Below are positions 33,300-44,230 of a stretch of DNA of 64,000 nt, piece by piece (the first letter of the stretch is position 1; the number at the start of each line of letters is the position of its first letter). The notes under the pieces were generated by a model, which saw nothing but the letters and a program-made list of their open reading frames with translations, did no database searches and was not told the origin of the DNA. Made by a program: the position numbers and the translations under genes. The stretch comes from Malus domestica (taxonomy: Eukaryota > Streptophyta > Magnoliopsida > Rosales > Rosaceae): the NCBI RefSeq assembly GCF_042453785.1, contig NC_091670.1, forward strand, positions 35,289,501 to 35,353,500. Reading direction: 5' to 3'.

Positions 33300-34664
33300 A
33301 TTTTATTATTACATGTTCGGTTGGATATTCCAAGCACTAACATTTTTCATTGATTTCAACTCTTCTCTTCCCCTTTTCCTCCTTCCGATTTACATGTTCG
33401 GTTGGATATTCCAAGCGTTCGCATTTCTCCATTGCCGGTCACAAATTCTTCAAACCCATTTGTTTTCTCGATTACCCATCTGCATCCGCGCCTCAAGTTT
33501 TCGACTTTCCTTGTGATTTGTGGATTTTGGCATTGATTAGTTTCTGGGTTCCTGTGTTTCCCCAAATGCCCATCTGATTTGGAGGGGTTTTTGGCTGTTA
33601 ACTTTTGTGACTTCATGCTCATGGTGAGACCTCCTCCCTCTGATTTCTGAGCTTCTTAGCTTTAATCCTCTGTTTTAGCTTTCTGGGTTTTGTTTGACAT
33701 TTCATCTGCTTTTGGTTATATTATGGTTTCTGATCTCATGTGGAGGTGGGTTTTGATTTTGAATACCCCATTTGATTTCTCATGTGTTTGTGGTTGCCTC
33801 TGGATCCGAGTTTGTTTTTCCCTTTTGATTTCATTTTCTGGTATCTTCTGGTACTGCTTGATTTTGTCTTTTTCTTTCTTTCTAATGGTGTTTTTAGATC
33901 TCCTGCATTAGCTTGTATTGATATTGTTCTGTAATCGTATAAAAGTATTGATGGAGTACCTGCATTTTACATTGACTTCTATTCAAATGCCCACCTGGTT
34001 TCTGTGGTTGAGTCATTTGTTTTTGGAATGAAGAAACTGTTTGTGGCCAGTCATGAGATCAAATCTTGGGTCTTGGTGCTTGACCAATGTATGACTACAC
34101 TATCTAATCCTGTCAGCAAGTTTTTTTAGTGTAGATTCATGCATTTGTATTTGGAAAGTCCTAAACTGGAGTTTGGGAGTTGCTTAGTCTCTTTTTTTTT
34201 CCTTCTAGGTGTTACTTGGATCTCATCTGCTTCTAATTCTATTTTGTGATTCTGGTTTTAGCCTTTGCGTTTGTTGTTTTTAAACGAAGGTTTTTGTTGC
34301 CCAAATCTATTTAAGTTGGTTTCAACAAATAAAGATGCTTTTGTGCGGCTATTTCTTGTCGTTGGGCTGTGTAGGTTGTTTGTGGATTATGTTTGTACAC
34401 TTAAGCTATCACATTGCTTACGGTTTACCCATCTGCTAATATAAGCTACTCTGGTTAAATGTCATCCTCAGATGCTCACGGCAGTAGCCAAAGGAAAAAG
34501 ATACTGATAAAGACGTGCATATTTTGTGATTATAAATTACTATCCTGGTAGCTTCCTTGCTCTTTGAGTATGCTAATGGAAAGATTAAACAGGAAAATGA
34601 AGTGGGGAAGCTAGTACGAGAAAGGAAAGAAGGGAAATAAGAACTAGTAATCTAGCATATTGCA
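33300..34664 (+). other. Probable 5' UTR and leader intron of the TLC gene
   Basis: T-rich DNA with duplicated ATGTTCGGTTGGATATTCCA at about 33312 and 33394, about 82 bp apart. A long pyrimidine-rich intron likely ends at an AG near 34590, just before the coding exon. The exact boundaries are inferred. Confidence 0.4.
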
Positions 34665-37504
34665 ATGGAAATGTCTACAAAATCGGTTATGGCGATCAAA
34701 TCTTACCAAAATCAGGCCGGCGTTCTTGTTAAAAACTACTTGCTAGCGGATCCCTTCATACCATACACTTCCATTATTGGAGGCATAATTTTGTGCAAAA
34801 TGGTATGCTCTTAGTAAAGATGTGCTATAGGGTGCCTCATTCAAGCTGTAGATTTGGTTTTCTATTTTCTTATTAACTCGTTAAATATTGCAGGTCTATG
34901 ATCTTACCCAATTAATTAGTACCTTTTACATTAAGGCTTATGGTAGTCTTACAAAAATCCAACGAATTGAGTGGAACAGTCGGTGAGGACACCCACTTTC
35001 CAACTGTAATATACTTCCCTTCTGGAACACTACTTGTAAATTTATTAATTTGAAAAGTTAACTTTTGCAGTGGTATCTCCAGTATTCATGCCATTTTTAT
35101 CACAGCTCTGTCCTTGTACTTTGTGTTCGGGTCCGATCTCTTTTCTGACCAACAGCACCTTGGCCTTATTACATTTCGAAGCTCACCACTGTCTGTTTTT
35201 GGGTTAGGGGTATGTGCCTTCAATTATTAATTTTATTATGAATTATTAGCCACTCAATTATTGTCAAAGTATTTTACATGTATATTGTTCAAGTGTAAAT
35301 ATCATTGTTGGTTTCAATTTGACCTTAAGCTCATAGGAAGTGATGAACAGATCCCAACATTATCTTATTTGCTTCATTATCATCCGACCAGGCCTAGCCT
35401 AGCAGTTAGAAATTAACACATGAGCCAATTTATCACAGATTGACGAGTGATCTGGACTTTATATTTTGTTGGGTTGTTTCATCTATATGCACTTTCTTTT
35501 GTTTGTATCTCCTGACATTTTTCTGTGGGACATAATTAAGATCATATATCACAGGTCTCTGTTGGGTACTTCTGTGCGGATCTGGGAATGCTTTTATGGC
35601 TATATCCTTCTTTAGGTGGAATCGAGTATGTAAGTAACTTCTATATGGAAGACAATTCATATATAATTTATTGGTTTGCTCTAACCGTCTTGACATATGG
35701 GTCAGAAGTATCATTTACCAAGGTTATAATAATCCCATTAAGGTGATTGCTTAATTGCACAGACAGGTATCTAGAAAGTAGAGAAGAAGAGGTTAAGTGA
35801 ACGGAAAAAGAAACCACATTTGCATATAAATTAAGTTAGTCACTTTTGATTAGACTTTGGCATTTTCTATTGGATCAGTTTCATTGGAATTTAGGGCTTT
35901 TCATTTTCATTTTTCTCTTATAATTGCAGAGGTGGCTGTAGTTGAAATTCGATATACGTTCTTCTTATCTTTGTAGTGGTTGGCACTTGGCAGAGGTGTT
36001 GTTAGAGTTTAATGGTTTTACTTTTGTTGGTGGACTTTTTGGTGGAAAAATAAATTTTATTTCTTTCCAAAAGAATGTATATAATAATAAACAAACACTA
36101 GTCGGCATATAATAATAAACAAACACTAGTCGGCTTATACACAAATCTTTTATTAGAAATGAGTAACGTTCACCACACGTTTGCAGCTGTATAACTCTTG
36201 ATATGGTGGGATTCAATTTCAGGTTTTCCATCACTCACTGTCTGGAATTGCAGTAGCATACTCCATGTTTTCTGGGGAAGGGCAACTTTATACATACATG
36301 ATCCTCATCTCTGAGATCACTACGCCAGAGATCAATATGAGATGGTAAGTTTATACACACAAGATTATGTTTAGTTTATGGTTTTCCATCTTTAATATAA
36401 GCTTTCGGTTTCATGAAGGTATCTTGATACAGCTGGTCTGAAGAGGTCCAGCGCATATCTCCTAAACGGCATTGTGATATTTTTATTATGGCTGGTCAGT
36501 TGAAGTCCTTTTGTATTATTATCTTTTGATCATTAAAGGTGGGGGGGGGGCTATCATATAATAGAGAGAATTCAGTTGCAACAACACTTCCCTGATACTT
36601 TCACTTATAATATTGGGTAGTGCTATCCACACACCCATTTTTACTTCTCACACATCCCTCTCAATTTTCGACAGTCGGATTGAATGAATTGAAGAAGATC
36701 AATGGAAAAAAATTAACAAGGGTGTGAGAGGTGTTTGTGTGAATAGCACTATCCATAATATAAACTGTCATTTCGTAGCCACTTGTCTTGATGTAAGCAG
36801 CATCATGAGCTAATATCTTTCTTGTCCTCCGGTTACATAACTGTCATTGTTAGACATGCTTTCTGAAGGACTTTACGGTATGCAGGCGGCAAGAATTCTG
36901 CTGTTCGGTTACATGTTTTACCATGTTTACTTGCACTATGATATGGTAAGATTGCAACTCCATGAAGAAATGTACCACCTACACTTTGGATTTTGCTTGC
37001 TGTATACTTTCACTGTCTTCCAAAGTTGAGTTATACATTTTACCTTCTTTGGATAGTTCTCTGAGAAAGGGTAAAAAGTTTGGATCTTTGCATTTTCAAC
37101 ACCGTCCTCTTTTGGTGTGCTTTTCTTGGGGAACAGGATGAAGTCTTGAATCTTGCGTATGGAGTGCAATATTTTACATTTTTTAAGCATTCTAGAAGAG
37201 TCTACATTTCTCAGGTCGTACTTCTTTAAACGAAAAAAAGAAGAAATGAAAAGGGACCAAAACATCCTTTACGTGTTCCCTTAAAAGCAATCTTTGTGAA
37301 ATTTGTATGAATCGTCTTTTCAGATTTTGGAGTGTCATTTGTTGCAAGTAGTTAATCATTTTAATTGGATTGCAGATCATCCAGATGCACATCTTCGGAT
37401 ATCTTTTGGTCTTTATCGTGCCAACAGTGCTAGCGGTAATGAATTTGATGTGGTTTGGAAAGATTATCAAGGGATTGATGAAGCAATTGGCCAAGATGCA
37501 ATGA
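34665..37504 (+). CDS. TLC-domain (TRAM/LAG1/CLN8) multispanning membrane protein (8 exons, 275 aa)
   Basis: Coding exons 34665-34802, 34894-34982, 35071-35209, 35555-35629, 36223-36344, 36419-36494, 36886-36945, 37376-37504; GT-AG and phase consistent, 276 codons with stop. The protein closely follows what I recall of Arabidopsis At1g31300/At4g19645: YQNQAGVLVKNYLLADPFIPYTS, VYDLTQLISTFYIKAYGSL, RIEWNSRGISSIHAIFI, FHHSLSGIAVAYSMFSGEGQ, EITTPEINMRWYLDTAGLKRS, YMFYHVYLHYDM. Several hydrophobic segments span the TLC domain, thought to sense, move or make lipids; this subgroup has no proven reaction. The start could also be 34689 (MAIKSYQNQ), which matches Arabidopsis better. Intron 6 holds a hAT-type MITE and intron 4 a 28-bp duplication. 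Confidence 0.92.
36063..36133. repeat. 28-bp tandem duplication in TLC intron 4
   Basis: The phrase TAATAATAAACAAACACTAG followed by TCGGC occurs twice in a row. Confidence 0.75.
36615..36754. mobile_element. hAT-type MITE with 8-bp duplication, in TLC intron 6
   Basis: Flanks ATAATATT (36607-36614) and ATAATATA (36755-36762) differ at one base. Ends GGGTAGTGCTATCCACAC and, reversed, GGATAGTGCTATTCACAC form an inverted repeat. It is 140 bp and non-coding. Confidence 0.82.
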
Positions 37505-37511
37505 TGGATAT

Positions 37512-37572
37512 CCATACATATATGTATATATGTATACGTATATGTATATGTATGTATATGTATATATGTATG
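37512..37572. repeat. (TATG/TA)n microsatellite in the TLC 3' UTR
   Basis: Imperfect ATGTATAT-type repeats begin eight bases after the stop codon. Confidence 0.8.
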
Positions 37573-38207
37573 TTTGAAATGAGTCGAAAGGCTTCCGTTT
37601 TAAGATGGATCTGATCTTGTGCATTCTTCTATATTGTTGCTGTATAAATGATAGAGGCCCAGAGGAGGGTTAAAAAGCAATCAAAACTGGAGTCATTTTG
37701 GAGGCCAAAGTTGTTGTAGATGATTCCAAGTTTGTTGTTAAGTTACGAGGGGAATCGATTATGTCACGATGGTTAAATGGTTCAAAGTTGCACGCGTTGT
37801 TTCAGCATCCTCTTTAATGTTTTAACTAGTTTTGCAACAATGCTTAGCTTATTACGGATGTGCAGAGATTTCTACCCACTAGTTCAGATGTGCAAATCTA
37901 TATTAGGGGAGATTTTCAGTGTATTGGAAACACGGTCTGGTATAACAAGTGTCATAATACAAATGATTGGGTGCTAAAAAAAAGACAAAAAACAATTCTA
38001 AATAATTGTATTATGACAATTCCGTACTGGGCAGCATTCTGGCACTTTGAAAAATTTCCTCATATTAGTGGAATTAAAAACTAATGCAAAGAGGGAAAAG
38101 TTAGTGGGTGTGTGTCAAACCGTGACATGTGCATCATGTAAGAGGAAAAACTGTGACATGTGCAAAGTAATTTCCACATAGCTTGTCCTTTTTTTAAGTA
38201 GTAAGTA

Positions 38208-38722
38208 AGATCTAAAATATCGATATTATCTCGATATTTTCATCAAAATTTTCGTGTTTTTGGACTACCGATATTTCCGATATCATCGATATTTTAGACC
38301 TTGATAGGAACTCTATGTGGTACTAAGTCACTCATGTATCTTACCATACAATGTATAAAGTGTAAAATATTGTACTAATTCATTATATATAAATGATTAT
38401 GGTGTGTTTAAACTTCTTTCATTAATTACTACATATTTTCTACACTCACAATGTTTGCCAGCTCGCTATATAAACAACTTAAATCAGTTAAATCCATCAT
38501 GCAATGCATTTCCTTCCAAATTTTTCTGATAAACTAATAGATAATTGACTAAATAAACATCCTGCAAAGTTTCAATAAAAATTTCCAAGTTTTTCTTACA
38601 ATTTCCGTAGTTTTTATTCAATTTTTATCGATATCGATAATATCTTGATATTTCCATCGAAATTTTCGTGTTTTTGGACTACCGATATTTCCGATATTAT
38701 CGATATTTTAGACCTTGACTCG
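38208..38722. repeat. Pair of CGATAT-rich direct repeats (family C)
   Basis: Two ~95 bp copies (38208-38305 and 38626-38720) share TTTTCGTGTTTTTGGACTAC and CGATATTTTAGACCTTGA. Each copy also starts with sequence partly inverse to its end. They flank about 320 bp of unique AT-rich DNA. Confidence 0.7.
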
Positions 38723-39180
38723 TAAGATTGAATAAATCAAATAAGAATTAAGCGACAAAACAAACAGAGAGTCCGAAAGGAAAAATTGGAAGTGTGTTCT
38801 TATTTATTTGTGATTTGGCATCATTTGGTGATTTACGTCGCATTGAAGACAAAAGTAGGAAAAATCTTGAGGATCAACCTAGTACTGCACCTGCGACGGA
38901 TTGCAAAAGCATCCATGTACTTTTTACCCCACCATATAAAATAGAATAGCTATTAGGTATCGATCAGTCGGGGCTCGTGTTATCTAATTTCTAGAATTTC
39001 TAGTGCTCAAGTAAAATATATCTCAACTCAACTCATTTTGTTTAACCATTTTTTTTTGTTGGGTACGATTTAATTACAATTTTTTTAAATGTAGATATGT
39101 TGTTGATGATATTAATTGTCTATAATTCGACCATTAAATTATCAAAATCCGTTGGATATGATTGTTTATAAACTCAACTT

Positions 39181-39387
39181 CCCTTGCCGAAAGGCGCAAT
39201 CAACCTCGAGGGAGGACTGGATGCATAACAAATTAGCAAGTAACAACCGTTTACATGGAACAAGTGGAAGATAGAAACCCTTGCCGAAAGGCACAATCAG
39301 CCTCGAGGGAGCACTGGATGCATAACAAATTAGCAAGTAACTACCGTTTACATGGAACAAGTGGAAGATAGAAATCATTGAAACGAA

Positions 39388-39452
<65 letters not shown>

Positions 39453-39721
39453 TTTATGGAGCTCACATCACATTGAACTTCAACGATCCGAACGGTCTAT
39501 TTTTCAAGTTGCACCACATAGATCATCCTTGCAAATATTTGCCAAATTGTAAATATTTGAGGCATCTAATTGAGTTCAAAGAATTTACATGGAACAAGTG
39601 GAAGATAGAAACCCTTGCCGAAAGGCACAATCAGCCTCGAGGGAGCACTGGATGCATAACAAATTAGCAAGTAACGACCGTTTACATGGAACAAGTGGAA
39701 GATAGAAATCATTGAAACGAA

Positions 39722-39762
<41 letters not shown>

Positions 39763-39899
39763 TTTATGGGGCTCACATCACATTGAACTTTAACGATCCG
39801 AACGGTCTATTTTTCAAGTTGCACCACATAGATCATCCTTGCAAATATTTGCCAAATTGTAAATATTTGAGGCATCTAATTGAGTTCAAAGAAATTTAC
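39181..39899. repeat. Nested tandem duplication with 97-bp units and (AT)n tracts
   Basis: A 97-bp unit (starts CCCTTGCCGAAAGGC, ends GTGGAAGATAGAAA) occurs at 39181-39277, 39278-39374 and 39612-39708. After units 2 and 3 comes the same extension: TCATTGAAACGAAAAC, an (AT)n tract (39391-39450, 39725-39760), then CTTTATGGRGCTCACATCAC and about 130 bp more. So a ~334 bp block beginning at unit 2 is itself repeated. Units 2 and 3 are more alike than either is to unit 1. Confidence 0.9.
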
Positions 39900-40215
39900 G
39901 AACACCGTGTTATAAGAAACATTAAAATTTCATCGTGACAACAAAATGGGTAAATGGTTTCGAATTGAATTGAATTTTTTCATAGATCATCTATGAATCG
40001 AGACTTACAAAATTGACGGCTCGAATTGTTGAAGTTCGATATGGAATGGGTCCCACAACTAATCCCCATTTTTTGATATTATAAACTTTGTGTTTGTTCA
40101 AATAAGAAGTTTATAGACTTTTAGTCTTTATGTTAACCATACCAAGTACAGCTGCCTCTGCAAAAAGAATTTTTCAAAATTAAATTTGATCAAATCTTAT
40201 CTTCGGTCAATTATA

Positions 40216-40530
40216 TCCAGGGTTTAAAATTTCTTCGATATAGTCGATATTTCCATGGAAATATCCAAAAATCATAGAAAGGTATGGAATTGGGGAAAAA
40301 GTCTGAACTTCACCTTATATCAAAGAAACTTTTAAGTTTAGGCTAAAATTGACATATATTGTCGATATTTCTTATACATCTATTAAATATTGGAGAAACT
40401 CTTATATTTTGTCCAAATCAATGTTTGACAATCCCAAAAATTTCATTATAAATTTCCATTATTTCCATCGATAGCAACCGATATCGATATCAATATTTTC
40501 ACCTGTACCGATATTTTAAACACTGATTAT
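40216..40530. repeat. CGATAT-type foldback repeat
   Basis: Left GGTTTAAAATTTCTTCGATA and right CCGATATTTTAAACACTGAT are imperfect inverse ends. The interior is rich in TCGATATTTCC. It is related to the family at 38.2-38.7 kb. Confidence 0.5.
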
Positions 40531-41132
40531 ATCACAAGAAAGATTAAATGGATTAACTATTTTATACTGGAAAAAAATTAGTTGAAAAATTAGATAATGT
40601 AAACTTAATTATTATATTTTGTTTAAAAGTGCGAGACGTGTAATATTTAAATAATGTTTGTAATATTTCTTCTTTTGATATTAATTTTTAATGATATTTG
40701 ATGTAGTTCTCAAGGCTGGATGTGTGTATATGATATGACAAAAAATAAACAAATGTATTTATACACACACACTAATTAATATTCTCAATAAAATCTGGTT
40801 CACCAAACGTAGGTATCAAAAGTGTTGAGTGAGTAGGGTAGCCGCATAGTGCAAATCATAACTGAATTAGTTGGGGAAAAGCTATTGTGACAAAATACTT
40901 TTCAAGGCTGATAATATAATGCGTTACTTTTATAACTAATAAACGAAAAGTTAGATAGAACCATATATCATGCAAAAAACAATTCAAAAGTGCAAGCTTA
41001 GTTAAGGTGCATTCGACCAGCAGCCGATATCAGCAAACTTAATTGCAGAAAAGATGGCCAGGTGCCATCTTCCAATATCGTATTTTATTAACATTTGAAA
41101 GTACATTCTGAATCCGTTAAAGTATGCATTAA

Positions 41133-41270
41133 AAGTACAGCGACAGCTAGGGTTTAGGGTTTAGTGGCATGTAAATTATGTTCTAAGCATGTAAACTATG
41201 CAGCAAAGTACAGGTACAGCTAGGGTTTAGGGTTTAGTGGCATGTATTATGTTCTAAGCATGTACAGATA
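41133..41270. repeat. ~70 bp tandem duplication with telomere-like core
   Basis: Two consecutive units each contain GCTAGGGTTTAGGGTTTAG, GGCATGTA and TATGTTCTAAGCATGTA. The core holds two TTTAGGG-type plant telomere units, also known as a telo-box in promoters. Confidence 0.8.
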
Positions 41271-41927
41271 CAATTTTTATTAGGGGGTATACTAACACGA
41301 GTAATCTTCCTGAAATGGTAGTAAAACCCATGTGAGTTTATGGAATGGCAAGCAAGAACGGATCGGTCCTCGTCAGTATTATCCTGTGGTTTGAGGACGT
41401 TGCGTCATCTCCAGCCGAGAGCCAAATTCTATGTTCTTTTTTTGTTTTCGATAATGTTAATATGACCCATAAAACTCGCAGTTTTTGAAGCTTAGCAGAT
41501 TTGCAGGGCATGATCGTGATTCGTGAGTTCCATTATGTATCTAGGAGTTTATGATGCATGAACTTGCTAATTATTCTTAATAAAATTTCACATTTTGGCA
41601 ACAGCAAAGAAATTACAACGCATGAAATTTTAATCCAACTTCTCATCGGGTGTTCGAATTTGCTTAGTCGACCAAAAACTGTGTATAATATACAATAAAG
41701 CATGCACAGCCTTTTTATGATTTCTGGTCTCTGTTTGTGTGTGTGTTATATCTGAGCATGCACGGATGCTATACATCCCTTCATGTGCGTGCGTACGTGT
41801 AGCGCACACACACTCGCAATTTTAATTCAGAACCTCTGGATGATAAACATCTGTTACTCCATATGAGAAAACCCTAATGCAGCTCAGATAATTAGTCTAC
41901 CTTTTAATTCATTGAATTAATGACCTC

Positions 41928-41936
41928 TATAAATAG
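41928..41936 (+). promoter_or_regulatory. TATA box of the aspartic protease gene
   Basis: TATAAATAG ends 54 bases before the ATG at 41991, the usual spacing for a short-leader plant gene. Confidence 0.7.
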
Positions 41937-41990
41937 GTACTACATATGAGAAGGATTCACTTGTCTCTATACCTAATCTTTTGATCCCAA

Positions 41991-43454
41991 ATGGCAACAC
42001 CCCTCACCACTACCTTCCTTTTCCTTCTAACCGTTGCAACATTCTTCAATTTCAACCAAACCCTAGCCAGCCATAGCTCCAGTTCTACTTCCCTGGTGCT
42101 TGGACTAACACATTCTCAGGTTTCCCTTCCAAGCCCGAAAGCATCTTCTTACTCGAAAAAGATGCCATCACAAGTGTCAGACATGGTAGAGCCATTGAGG
42201 GAAGTGAGAGATGGGTATTTGATATCTCTTAGTTTAGGGACACCCCCACAAGTCACTCAAGTATATATGGATACTGGGAGTGACCTAACATGGGTTCCTT
42301 GTGGCAATCTTTCTTTTGTTTGCATAGATTGTGATGACTATAGGAACAACAACCTAATGCCCACTTTCTCCCCTTCAGCTTCTTCTTCGTCTCTTAGAGA
42401 CCTTTGTGGTAGCTCCTTTTGCATTGACATCCATAGCTCAGATAACTCTATCGATCCATGCACCATTGTTGGATGCTCGCTTGCTACCCTTCTTAGGGAC
42501 ACATGTCCTAGACCATGCCCTTCATTTGCTTACACTTATGGCGCAGGTGGGGTTGTCCAAGGGACACTTAGTAGAGACACACTAAGGGTTCATGGAATTA
42601 GTACTACCCCCAACAATATTGTCACTATGGAAATTCCCAAGTTTTGTTTTGGGTGCATCGGGTCTACCTATAGAGAGCCTATTGGGATTGCAGGGTTTGG
42701 TAGGGGAGCGCTTTCCCTCCCATCCCAGTTAGGGTTTCTACATAAGGGCTTCTCTCATTGCTTCTTGGCTTTCAAGTATGCAAACAACCCTAATGTTTCA
42801 AGTCCACTAGTTGTAGGAGATGTTGCTATTTCTTCCAAAGAAAACTTGCAATTCACTCCAATGTTGAAGAGTCCCATGTACCCTAACAACTACTACATTG
42901 GTATAGAGGCCATCACAATAGGTAATGCCAGTGCAGTAACACAAGTGCCCTCAAGCTTGAGAGAATTTGATTCACAAGGAAATGGGGGTTTGCTGATTGA
43001 CTCAGGAACCACTTACACTCATTTTCCTGAGCCATTATACTCCAATCTTCTCTCCGTTCTCGAGTCGGTGATTTCGTATCCTAGAGCCAAGGAAATGGAG
43101 ACAAAGACCTCTTTTGATCTTTGTTATTTAGTCCCATACACAATGAATAATACTATCACAAATCAGGATGACCTACAATTTCCTCCAATAACTTTCCACT
43201 TCTTGAATAATGTGAGTCTTGCTTTGCCCCAAGGAAATCACTTCTATGCCATGGGAGCTCCAGTAAACTCGAGTGTGGTGAAATGCTTGTTGTTCCAAAC
43301 AATGGATGATGGAGATTACGGGCCAGCCGGGGTTTTCGGTAGCTTCCAGCAGCAAAATGTGGAGGTTGTGTATGACTTGGCGAAAGAGAGAATTGGGTTT
43401 CAGGCAATGGATTGTGCTTCAGCTGCAGCCTCTCAAGGACTTCACAGAAACTAA
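41991..43454 (+). CDS. Secreted nepenthesin-type aspartic protease (A1 family, 487 aa, intronless)
   Basis: Pepsin-like endopeptidase. Both catalytic motifs are present: D94 in YMDTGSDLTW and D337 in LLIDSGTTYTHF. An N-terminal hydrophobic stretch (about residues 5-26, LTTTFLFLLTVATFF...LA) is a signal peptide, so it enters the secretory pathway. A Cys-rich insert follows the first active site (CGNLSFVCIDCDDY ... CGSSFCIDI ... CPRPCPSF), as in plant nepenthesin-like enzymes, and IAGFGRGALSLPSQLG is a family signature. The C-terminus has GVFGSFQQQNVEVVYDLAKERIGF, also typical. A TATA box lies 54 bases upstream. The plant-specific subgroup function is unknown; relatives act in the apoplast in defence or development. 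Length is normal and no defect is seen. Confidence 0.93.
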   Translation: MATPLTTTFLFLLTVATFFNFNQTLASHSSSSTSLVLGLTHSQVSLPSPKASSYSKKMPSQVSDMVEPLREVRDGYLISLSLGTPPQVTQVYMDTGSDLTWVPCGNLSFVCIDCDDYRNNNLMPTFSPSASSSSLRDLCGSSFCIDIHSSDNSIDPCTIVGCSLATLLRDTCPRPCPSFAYTYGAGGVVQGTLSRDTLRVHGISTTPNNIVTMEIPKFCFGCIGSTYREPIGIAGFGRGALSLPSQLGFLHKGFSHCFLAFKYANNPNVSSPLVVGDVAISSKENLQFTPMLKSPMYPNNYYIGIEAITIGNASAVTQVPSSLREFDSQGNGGLLIDSGTTYTHFPEPLYSNLLSVLESVISYPRAKEMETKTSFDLCYLVPYTMNNTITNQDDLQFPPITFHFLNNVSLALPQGNHFYAMGAPVNSSVVKCLLFQTMDDGDYGPAGVFGSFQQQNVEVVYDLAKERIGFQAMDCASAAASQGLHRN

Positions 43455-44092
43455 GTAACTCCCTCCCAAGTTTTGATGATACGGTCGTTCTTGCTGTTTT
43501 AAAGTTGTGCATTTCAGCAGACAAAATAACGAGGCTTCGGCATCGGCAGTTTGAAATTTTGCATAATGTATTTAGCTAGTTTATTTTTGTTTCAATAAAT
43601 TTAATTCGCTTTTTGTTCTTGGCCAAATATCATTGTGTTAAAATGATGAGCTGGTTATATTCCAGTTGCTTGGTGAAGATGGAACCATTTGCAGTGGAGT
43701 AACTTAATTAGCAATATTCTCTGTGAACCAATTGTTTACTTATCTTTATTCTCCTTTTGTTTATTCAATTTAAAATGTCAGAAACAGAGTGAGAAAAGGA
43801 GCATGCGGGAATCACTTCCCTATGGCGATTGGTAACAACTGAGAGTTGCGAGCTAACGATACGAAACGAACAGAATAGAGCATTGAACATGCACGATAGG
43901 TAGTAGGAGGGTATGTGATTAGACTGTTAGGCCTGCAAGTATGTATGTGCTAAGAGTCGGATCTTCGTGTTGAAAAACAAAAGTGCTTTCTGCCGCAGAT
44001 AGGCTTATAATAAGCCGCTTATCAGGACAGCACCAACAAAACACCAATAGGTAAGATGTACTGATACAGCTTGAAGGAGATGTTTTTTTTCA

Positions 44093-44230
44093 AATGAAAA
44101 CTAATGAAAAGAGATTCAAAACTTTGAATTTTAACCAAAAATCATTAAATAATTTTTTAATGATAAGGACAACAACAACAACAAAGTCTTTTCCCACTAA
44201 GTGGGGTCAGCTTAATGATAAGGACAAGAG
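44093..44230 (-). mobile_element. MITE family A, copy 5, partial and interrupted
   Basis: Reverse-oriented 5' half: AAACTAATGAAAAGAGATTC, CAAAACTTTGAATTTTAA, TTTTTAATGATAAGGAC. It is interrupted at 44171 by a 41-bp insertion and is not followed by the rest of the element. Confidence 0.65.
44171..44211 (-). mobile_element. 41-bp RTE-type LINE (or SINE) tail with 14-bp target-site duplication
   Basis: Flanked by identical TTAATGATAAGGAC at 44157-44170 and 44212-44225. The insert is AAC repeats followed by AAAGTCTTTTCCCACTAAGT and GGGGTCAGC; read on the minus strand it ends in (TTG)n. This is the well-known 3' end of plant RTE-clade retroposons. Only the extreme 3' end was inserted. Confidence 0.75.

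Larger units (their letters stand above)
37505..41990. other. Intergenic, repeat-rich, no gene
   Basis: Spacer between the TLC and aspartic protease genes. It holds CGATAT-type repeats (38208-38722, 40216-40530), a nested tandem duplication around (AT)n tracts (39181-39899) and a telomere-like tandem duplication (41133-41270). No coding gene is seen. Confidence 0.55.

Noticed and set aside
39391-39450. (AT)n tract considered as replication or matrix-attachment site
   Set aside because: Simple microsatellite inside a tandem duplication; no further evidence.
39181-39899. CRISPR-like array of 97-bp units
   Set aside because: Repeats are contiguous without spacers, and the genome is a plant's.
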